DNA of 64,000 nucleotides, from assembly GCA_023423535.1 (NCBI GenBank), contig JAFAFL010000137.1, positions 482,737-546,736 of the forward strand, in the 5' to 3' direction. This DNA is from Pseudomonadota bacterium. GTDB lineage: Bacteria > Myxococcota > Myxococcia > Myxococcales > Myxococcaceae. The notes under the pieces are model-generated. The model made no database searches. It saw only the letters and a list, made by a program, of their open reading frames with translations, and was not told the origin of the DNA. Within the stretch, counting starts at the first letter, position 1; the number at the start of each line of letters is the position of its first letter. Below are positions 58,471 to 64,000 of the stretch, in pieces. The translations under genes were made by a program, and so were the position numbers.

Positions 58471-58986
58471 CTAGAAGGAGAGCCCGCCCTCCTGCACCAG
58501 CGCGCGCTGGAGGGTGGCGGCCCCGCGCTCGGCGAGCTCGGCGCGGGAGGCGAAGTCCACGCCCGCGTCCTGCAGCCGCCCATCCAGCTGCGCGCGGGCC
58601 TCGAGGATCCGCCAGGTGGCGGCGCGCTGGACGGTGAGCATGAGCAGCCCCTCCAGCTCCAGCACCCGGCTCAGCGGCGAGTAGTTTACGAGGCGCCCGT
58701 TGAGCTTGAACCGGCCCATCCCCACGCCGAAGCGGGCGCCGCGGTTCTTCAGGAGGGAGGGCTTTACCTCCACCGCCGCAGCGGTCTTCCGCAGATGCAG
58801 GAGGTCCTCGCGCACCGCCACGTGGAGGGGGGCCAGCAGGCGTCCCAGCGGGGTCTCGCGGTTGGGCTTGAGGCACCGGCGGAGCAGCGCGGCGGTGGCG
58901 TGGAAGGCGGCGAGGTGGTCCTGCAAGAAGATCCGGAACAGGCGGTCGTCGCGCAGGTGAACGGTGGGGGCAAGCCTGAGCTCCAT
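58471..58986 (-). CDS. Hypothetical 171-residue protein
   Basis: A soluble, Leu/Arg/Ala-rich helical protein without signal peptide or known motif. Its middle carries GVGMGRFKLNGRLVNYSPLSRVLELEG, which looks like a short beta-rich core between two helical halves. The ATG at 58986 lacks a strong ribosome site. It precedes the beta-lactamase-like gene on the same strand, 39 nt away, so the two may be co-transcribed. Function unknown. Confidence 0.6.
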   Translation of the reverse strand: MELRLAPTVHLRDDRLFRIFLQDHLAAFHATAALLRRCLKPNRETPLGRLLAPLHVAVREDLLHLRKTAAAVEVKPSLLKNRGARFGVGMGRFKLNGRLVNYSPLSRVLELEGLLMLTVQRAATWRILEARAQLDGRLQDAGVDFASRAELAERGAATLQRALVQEGGLSF

Positions 58987-59128
58987 GTGGGGAGGATCGG
59001 CACGGAGGGCGCGGGGTGCAGAGGGGAGGCGCCTGAGCGGGCGGCAGGCGAGCGCGCAGTACAGGGGTGTCCGTCTCCGCGGGCGGGCTCAGGTTCGCGG
59101 TCGGGCGACGGAACCGGGAGGCTGGCAG

Positions 59129-59362
59129 ATGGAGCGCTGCGACGTTTGTGGGAACGAGTACGACAAGACGTTCACCGTGACGATGGGAGGCCGGACGCAC
59201 ACGTTCGACAGTTTCGAGTGTGCGATCCACAAGCTCGCGCCGACCTGCGACCACTGCGAGTGCCGGATCGTGGGGCACGGGGTGGAGGCGCAGGGAAAGA
59301 TGTACTGCTGCGCGCACTGCGCCCACCAGTCCGGGCACCAGGACCTGCAGGACCGGGTGTAG
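59129..59362 (+). CDS. Small Cys-rich (metallothionein-like) protein
   Basis: A 77-residue protein with nine Cys and several His. They are arranged as CDVC (4-7), a lone Cys in FECAIH, CDHCEC in the middle and CCAHC with further His near the end, enough for two zinc sites. It resembles proteins annotated in many bacteria as prokaryotic metallothionein, though a zinc-ribbon adaptor is possible. GGGAGG precedes the ATG by 8 nt. It lies 70 nt before dnaE2 on the same strand, with the dnaE2 LexA-like site in between. Confidence 0.75.
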   Translation: MERCDVCGNEYDKTFTVTMGGRTHTFDSFECAIHKLAPTCDHCECRIVGHGVEAQGKMYCCAHCAHQSGHQDLQDRV

Positions 59363-59402
59363 CGGCTGCGGGCCGAGAGGGTGCCCTCGGGGGCGCTGGC
59401 AG

Positions 59403-59419
59403 ACTGAACGCGCGAGCAG
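59403..59419. promoter_or_regulatory. LexA-box-like operator upstream of dnaE2
   Basis: ACTGAACGCGCGAGCAG. Its reverse complement agrees at 15 of 17 positions with the recalled M. xanthus LexA consensus and differs from the imuA site at two positions. It ends 13 nt before the dnaE2 GTG. Confidence 0.7.
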
Positions 59420-59432
59420 TAGGGTGCGGGCC

Positions 59433-62400
59433 GTGTACGCCGAGCTGGTGACGCGGTCGAACTTCTCCTTTCTCCGGGGCGCCTCGCACCCGGAGGAGCT
59501 TCTGGCGCAGGCCGCGGAGGCGGGCGCCACCGCGTTCGCCCTCACGGACGACGACGGGCTCTACGGCGCGGTGAAGGCGCACCTGGCGGCGAAGCGGGTG
59601 GGGCTGCGGTACGTGCTCGGCTCGCGGATCACGCTGACGGACGGGCCGCAGGTCTGCGTGTACGTGGAGGACGCCGAGGGCTACGCGAACCTCTGCCGGG
59701 TGCTCTCGCACGGGCGGATGACGCACCCGAAGGGGGAGGCGGGGGTGCCGCTCTCGTTTCTCGCCGAGCACACCCGCGGGCTGTGGGCGGTGCTCCCGTC
59801 GGCGGGTCCGGTGCCGCAGGACCCCACGGTGCTGCCGCGGGGCGTGCGGGGGCTGGCGGAGGCGTTCGCCGGGCGCTTCTACGTGGGCGGGGTGCGCACG
59901 CTGAGCGCGGGGGACGAGGCCCGGCTTCAGTGGGCGCAAGAGGTGGCGAAGCGGCTGGAGGTCCCGCTGTGCGCGCACAACGACGTGCACACCCACGTGC
60001 GGGCCCGGCAGCGGCTTCAGGACGTGCTCACCGCAGTGAGGCTGGGCAAGCCGCTGGGCGCAGTGGGACGCGGGCTGTTCCCCAACGCGGAGCGGACGGT
60101 GAAGGGCCCGGCGGAGATGGCGCGGCTCTTCGCGGACCTGCCGGAGGCGGTGGGGCGGTCCCTGGAGATCGCGGACGCCTGCCGGTTCACGCTGGACGAC
60201 GTGCGCTATCGCTTCCCCGAGCAAGACCTGCCGCCAGGGCACACGAACGAGTCCTGGCTGCGGCACCTCGCGTTCGAAGGCCTGCGCGAGCGGTATGGGG
60301 GGGGCGTGCCGGAGGGGGTGCGGCGGCAGGTGGAGCACGAGCTCGAACTCATCGGGAAGCTGGAGGTGGCCGGCTACTTCCTCGCGCTGTGGGACATCGT
60401 CACCTTCGCGAAGGGTCGGGGGATCCTCTGCCAGGGGCGCGGGTCGGCGGCGAACTCGGCGGTCTGCTACGCGCTGGGGATCACCGCCATCGACCCGGTG
60501 CGGATGGGCCTGCTCTTCGAGCGCTTCATGAGCATGGAGCGCAAGGAGCCGCCGGACATCGACGTGGACTTCGAGCACGAGCGCCGCGAGGAGGTGCTCC
60601 AGTACGTGTACGAAAAGCACGGCCGGCACCGCGCGGGGATGGTGTGCGAGGTCATCTGCTACCGCGGGAAGCTCGCGCTGCGCGAGGTGGGCAAGGCGCT
60701 GGGCTTGTCGCTCGATCAGGTGGACCGGCTGGCGCGGGCGCTGGACGGGTGGATGCACGAGGGCGCCACCGAGAAGATGCTCGTGGGCGCGGGCCTGTCG
60801 CCGGACGATCCAAAGGTGCGGATGACGGTGGCGCTGGCGGGAGAGCTGGAGGGCTTTCCCCGGCACCTCTCCATCCACGTGGGCGGCTTCGTCATCACCC
60901 GGGACCCGCTGATCGACATCGTCCCGGTGGAGAACGCGGCGATGAAGGGGCGCACGGTCGTGCAGTGGGACAAGGACGACCTCTCGGCGCTGGACATCCT
61001 CAAGGTGGACCTGCTCGCGCTGGGGATGCTCACCGCGGTGAGCAAGTGCCTCGAGCTGGTGAAGAGGCACCACGGGCTTGACCTCTCGCTGGCGACGATC
61101 CCGGCGGAGGACCCGGCGGTGTACGACATGCTCTGCGAGGCGGACGCCATCGGCGTGTTCCAGGTGGAGAGCCGGGCGCAGATGAACATGCTCGCGAGGC
61201 TCAAGCCGCGGACGTTCTACGACCTCGTGATCGAGATCGCGATCATCCGGCCGGGGCCGATCATCGGCGACATGGTCCACCCCTTCCTGCGAAGGAGGGA
61301 GGGGCTGGAGCCGGTGACCTATCCGTCGGAGGCGGTGCGGGGGATCCTCGAGAAGACGCTGGGGGTGCCGCTCTTCCAGGAGCAGGCGATGCGGCTGGCG
61401 ATGGTGGCGGCCGGGTTCACCCCGGCGGAGGCGGACGCGCTGCGCAGGACGCTGTCGCACAAGCGTTCGGAAGAGTTGATGGTTCCGTTCGCGGCGAAGT
61501 TCGTCGAGGGCTGCGTGAAGAACGGCTACCCGCGCGACTTCGCGGAGAACACGTTCCGGCAGTTCAAGGGGTTCGCCAACTACGGGTTCCCCGAGTCGCA
61601 CTCGGCCTCGTTCGCGCTCATCGCCTACGCCTCGTCGTGGCTGAAGCGCTACTACCCGGGCGCGTTCTGCGCGGCGCTGCTCAACTCGCAGCCCATGGGG
61701 TTCTACGCGCCGCACACCCTCGTGGAGGACGCGCGGCGGCACGGGGTGGTCGTGCGGCCTGTGGACGTGCAGCACTCCGGCTGGGACTGCACGCTGGAGC
61801 CCTGTGAAGGGTCGGACGGAGGCGTGGCGCTGCGTCTGGGGATGCGGATGCTCAAGGGCCTGCGCGAGGACACCGCGCGGCGCATCGAGCGGGCGCGCGA
61901 GGAGGGCTTCGTGGGCATCGCGGACCTCGCGCGGCGAAGCGGGGTGCCCCGGTTCGAACTGGCGCGGCTGGCGCTGGGCGGGGCGCTGCGGTCTCTGACC
62001 ACCGGCAGGCGGGACGCGCTGTGGGAGATCCAGGCGCTGGGGCCGCTGACGGAGGAGGACCTCTTCTTCGGCGTCCCCATGGACAACGTGGAGGTGGAGC
62101 TGCCGTCGCTGAGCGTGGCGGAGACGGTGACCGCGGACTTCGAGACCGTTGGCCTGTCGCTGGAGAAGCACCCCCTGGCGCTCCTGCGGCCGGAGCTGGA
62201 GCGGAGAAGGGCGCTGACCGCGAAGGGGCTGACCGGGGCGAAGCCAGGGAGGCGGGTGGCGGTGGGGGGGATGGTCATCTGCCGCCAGCGCCCGCCCACC
62301 GCGCGGGGGTTCACCTTCCTCTCGCTGGAGGACGAGACCGGCATCGCCAACCTCGTGGTGGAGCCGGACCTCTTCGAGCGCTACCGGAAGGAGGTCGTGA

Positions 62401-62543
62401 CCTCGATCTTCCTCTACGCGGAGGGCGTGCTGGAGCGGGCGGGGAAGATCGTGAACCTCAAGGTGAAGCGGCTCGAGCCGATGATGGGGATGGCCGGAAG
62501 GCCCACCCCTCCGGTGGCGCGGGTGCCGATGGGGCATCGCTGA
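59433..62543 (+). CDS. dnaE2: Error-prone DNA polymerase III alpha subunit (ImuC/DnaE2)
   Basis: A 1036-residue C-family polymerase, shorter than DnaE1 (about 1160) as expected for DnaE2. It begins YAELVTRSNFSFLRGASHPEEL, the PHP-domain signature of this group. The palm has GRGSAANSAVCYALGIT and PPDIDVDFEHERREEV with the catalytic Asp pair, plus a third Asp in LKVDLLALGML. A helix-hairpin-helix and OB fold follow (RVAVGGMVICRQRPPTARGFTFLSLEDETG). It acts in SOS mutagenesis with ImuA and ImuB. The GTG at 59433 opens the conserved sequence and leaves the LexA-like site upstream. Confidence 0.95.
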   Translation: MYAELVTRSNFSFLRGASHPEELLAQAAEAGATAFALTDDDGLYGAVKAHLAAKRVGLRYVLGSRITLTDGPQVCVYVEDAEGYANLCRVLSHGRMTHPKGEAGVPLSFLAEHTRGLWAVLPSAGPVPQDPTVLPRGVRGLAEAFAGRFYVGGVRTLSAGDEARLQWAQEVAKRLEVPLCAHNDVHTHVRARQRLQDVLTAVRLGKPLGAVGRGLFPNAERTVKGPAEMARLFADLPEAVGRSLEIADACRFTLDDVRYRFPEQDLPPGHTNESWLRHLAFEGLRERYGGGVPEGVRRQVEHELELIGKLEVAGYFLALWDIVTFAKGRGILCQGRGSAANSAVCYALGITAIDPVRMGLLFERFMSMERKEPPDIDVDFEHERREEVLQYVYEKHGRHRAGMVCEVICYRGKLALREVGKALGLSLDQVDRLARALDGWMHEGATEKMLVGAGLSPDDPKVRMTVALAGELEGFPRHLSIHVGGFVITRDPLIDIVPVENAAMKGRTVVQWDKDDLSALDILKVDLLALGMLTAVSKCLELVKRHHGLDLSLATIPAEDPAVYDMLCEADAIGVFQVESRAQMNMLARLKPRTFYDLVIEIAIIRPGPIIGDMVHPFLRRREGLEPVTYPSEAVRGILEKTLGVPLFQEQAMRLAMVAAGFTPAEADALRRTLSHKRSEELMVPFAAKFVEGCVKNGYPRDFAENTFRQFKGFANYGFPESHSASFALIAYASSWLKRYYPGAFCAALLNSQPMGFYAPHTLVEDARRHGVVVRPVDVQHSGWDCTLEPCEGSDGGVALRLGMRMLKGLREDTARRIERAREEGFVGIADLARRSGVPRFELARLALGGALRSLTTGRRDALWEIQALGPLTEEDLFFGVPMDNVEVELPSLSVAETVTADFETVGLSLEKHPLALLRPELERRRALTAKGLTGAKPGRRVAVGGMVICRQRPPTARGFTFLSLEDETGIANLVVEPDLFERYRKEVVTSIFLYAEGVLERAGKIVNLKVKRLEPMMGMAGRPTPPVARVPMGHR

Positions 62544-62846
62544 AGCCGAGTCACCTCGCCGCAGGCAGCGCCGTGGCGACAGACCGTCCGGCTGCGGGAT
62601 GGGCGCAAGACCGGCTAGTCCTCGCCTCGCCACCAATGCCCGGTGCCGGTGGCCGCCAAGTCCATGCGGTGGATCGCCCCCTGCGCGCCGGTCGATCACT
62701 TCATGTGTGCCGGCCGAGCACCTCGAGCGCGTTGGTCGGTCACGTCGTGGCCACGGCGACCTCCCGCAGTGCTCCGCGACCTCGTGCGAGCTGGCTGCCT
62801 CCATGCGTGTCCGTCGCAGATTTCGTGCGCCCCGGGCGGCTGCCTA
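62544..62846. other. Gene-free stretch between dnaE2 and the insertion sequence
   Basis: No convincing coding frame, RNA or terminator was found. It contains one GGTCGGTCAC (62734-62743), the core of the tandem repeat at the right end of the window. This suggests that the IS element landed in a repeat-bearing intergenic region. Confidence 0.5.
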
Positions 62847-62855
62847 ACACCGTGA

Positions 62856-63810
62856 TCAGTTGATTCGCGCCTGCTCGAGCGCGTGACGGAACCAGCCGGC
62901 GATCTTCTGGTAGGGAACGCGTCGCCCGAGTCTGCGTACAGCACGGCAGAGCGGTGCTTCGTGGTTGAGGGCCAGCTTCCGGAGGTCCCTCTTCAGGTCG
63001 GCCCAGAGCAACTCGATGGGGTTGAGCTCCGGGCTGTAGGTGGGGAGGTAGACGGCAACGGCACCTGCGGCGGCGATGGCGTCCCTGACCGTGCGCATCT
63101 TGTGCATGTTCAGGTTGTCCATCACGACAACGTCGCCTGCGCGCAGCCATGGGACGAGACGCTGTCGGACGAACTGCAGGTAGACCGCTCCGGTCACAGC
63201 GCCCGGGTGAGTCATCAGTAGGGGCTTGCTGCCGAGCCGGATGGCGCCGATGACCGAGATCGTCTTCCAGCTCCGGCAGGGCCGCGTACCCACCACGCGC
63301 TTGCCACGTGGGCTCCAGCCGTACTCGCGACGCATGCCGGTCTTCACGAAGGACTCGTCGATGAAGACCAGGCGGCCGCTGTCGATGGCCCGAATGAGGG
63401 CGCAGAAGACGAAGCGCCGCTCCAGGTTCTCCGGCGTGTCTCGCTCTATCGCGATGAACTTCTTTTTTTTCGCGAGTAGCCCAACCGATGCAGCGCGCGC
63501 TGCACGGAGGATCGACTCGTAGCGACCCCCTCCGCCTTCGCGAGCGCATCAGTGAGTTCCGCCACCGTCGAGTCGGGAAGTGCTTCTACGAGGCCCCGAA
63601 GCTTCGCTTCTACCTTCCCCCGGATGGGCGAGAAGTTGCCGCCGCCGGCCTGCTTCGGCTCCGTCGACCCGTGCTCGCGATGCAGCCGCAGGATCCGGTT
63701 CACCGTCGCGACGCCCAACCCTACGGCATCCGCAATCTCGTTGTAGGCAGGCCGCGTTCGCGAAGCCGGACGATGACTCGTCGAACCTGTGGAGGCGTGG
63801 GAGGTCGCAT
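62856..63810 (-). pseudogene. IS630-family transposase with one frame break and an A8 slippery run
   Basis: Three segments together make a normal transposase of about 318 residues. The start (RPPTPPQVRRVIVRLRERGLP) loses frame near 63756, where one base is missing before YNEIADAVG. The middle (GVATVNRILRLHREHGS to LHRLGYSRKK) is a helix-turn-helix region. It ends at an A8 run (63463-63470, minus strand), where a -1 shift is needed to reach FIAIERDTPEN. The catalytic part has the DDE residues in VFIDES, VVMDN and SPELNPIE and is intact. The A8 shift could be programmed, as in some IS630 elements; the first break looks like a true deletion. Confidence 0.8.
63463..63470 (-). promoter_or_regulatory. 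A8 slippery run, possible -1 frameshift site
   Basis: On the coding strand the run reads CGA AAA AAA AGA in the incoming frame, containing the A-AAA-AAA slippery heptamer. A -1 slip joins the helix-turn-helix part to the catalytic part in the correct frame. No stimulatory structure was identified. Confidence 0.5.
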
Positions 63811-63920
63811 CGACGACCGTAGATCACGCCTCCGCGATCGAATCAACCGACGGCAGTGTTAGTTGGCGCTGGTCGGTTGCTTCGCGCGTGCCCGTCGGCG
63901 ACCTGGCCATCTCCGTCGAC

Positions 63921-64000
63921 GCGTCGGTCGGTCACCCAAGCGCCCGGTCGGTCACCCAAGCGCCCGGTCGGTCACCCAAGCGCCCGGTCGGTCACCCAAG
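63921..64000. repeat. 20-bp tandem repeat, continuing past the window
   Basis: Three exact copies of CGCCCGGTCGGTCACCCAAG (63941-63960, 63961-63980, 63981-64000), preceded by one degenerate copy (63921-63940, 16 of 20 matching). There are no spacers, so this is not CRISPR. GGTCGGT-like sequence also occurs at 63870-63876 and left of the IS at 62734. Its function is unknown and the total length is not visible. Confidence 0.9.

Larger units (their letters stand above)
62847..63859 (-). mobile_element. IS630-family insertion sequence
   Basis: About 1013 bp. The ends read ACACCG (62847-62852) and CAGTGT (63854-63859), short inverted repeats with one mismatch. Both are flanked by TA inside a shared C-TA-ACAC context, matching the TA target duplication of the IS630/Tc1 superfamily. 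A single transposase frame fills the minus strand. It looks inactivated or frameshift-dependent (see the transposase entry). Confidence 0.8.

Noticed and set aside
59172..62804. 1210-codon open frame on the minus strand opposite dnaE2
   Set aside because: Antisense to a clear polymerase gene and of the low-complexity His/Arg/Pro composition typical of shadow frames.
63921..64000. CRISPR array
   Set aside because: The repeats are directly adjacent with no spacers, and no cas gene is present.

Overview
The window is dense, GC-rich (near 70%) bacterial DNA with about 53 protein-coding genes. It most likely comes from a myxobacterium (phylum Myxococcota). The reasons are lineage-typical families and arrangements: a phosphofructokinase gene directly followed by a eukaryote-like Ser/Thr kinase (the M. 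xanthus pfk-pkn4 arrangement), FHA-bearing sigma-54 activator proteins, an FHA-GGDEF protein, a REC-DUF4388 response regulator, a zinc-ribbon (MJ0042) protein, Cys-rich lipoproteins, and two operator-like sites matching the LexA box I recall for M. xanthus. The genus cannot be fixed from the sequence. No rRNA, tRNA or CRISPR array was seen.

Layout. 1-12.5 kb: hutH (cut by the window edge), lysC, a ComEA-like protein, a zinc-ribbon/TPR membrane protein, a GT2 glycosyltransferase, an FHA protein built on a sigma-54 activator that has lost its key motifs, psuG with a Sel1-repeat gene, a small secreted protein and a soluble lytic transglycosylase. 12.8-21.2 kb: a small Cys protein, a REC-DUF4388 regulator, a CAP-domain protein coupled to a DciA-like gene, a large lipoprotein closed by a clear terminator, pgi and an FHA-diguanylate cyclase. 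21.3-30 kb: an epimerase translationally coupled to an acyltransferase with a long heptapeptide repeat, mutL, a YheT-type hydrolase, a coiled-coil/barrel pair and two membrane proteins.

30-41.7 kb is a minus-strand block. In transcription order it runs: small membrane protein, TPR protein, pfk, pkn4-like kinase, TPR/coiled-coil protein, FHA-GAF-sigma-54 activator, two lipoproteins and an S46 dipeptidyl-peptidase with a DPP11-type Arg. 41.7-49.2 kb is the most accessory-looking stretch. It holds two nucleotidyltransferase/small-partner modules, a MetR-like LysR gene broken by one in-frame TAG, a GST, an ArsR-DUF2087 regulator and two unknowns. 49.2-54.7 kb: lon, an FAD/Rieske oxidoreductase and a saccharopine-dehydrogenase-like protein.

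54.7-62.5 kb carries an SOS mutagenesis set: imuA-imuB and dnaE2, separated by a serine hydrolase, an unknown gene and a small Cys-rich protein. imuA and dnaE2 each have nearly the same operator-like sequence just upstream, so they probably form one damage-inducible regulon. The right end holds an IS630-type element flanked by TA, with one reading-frame break and one A8 slippery run, next to a 20-bp tandem repeat that runs off the window.
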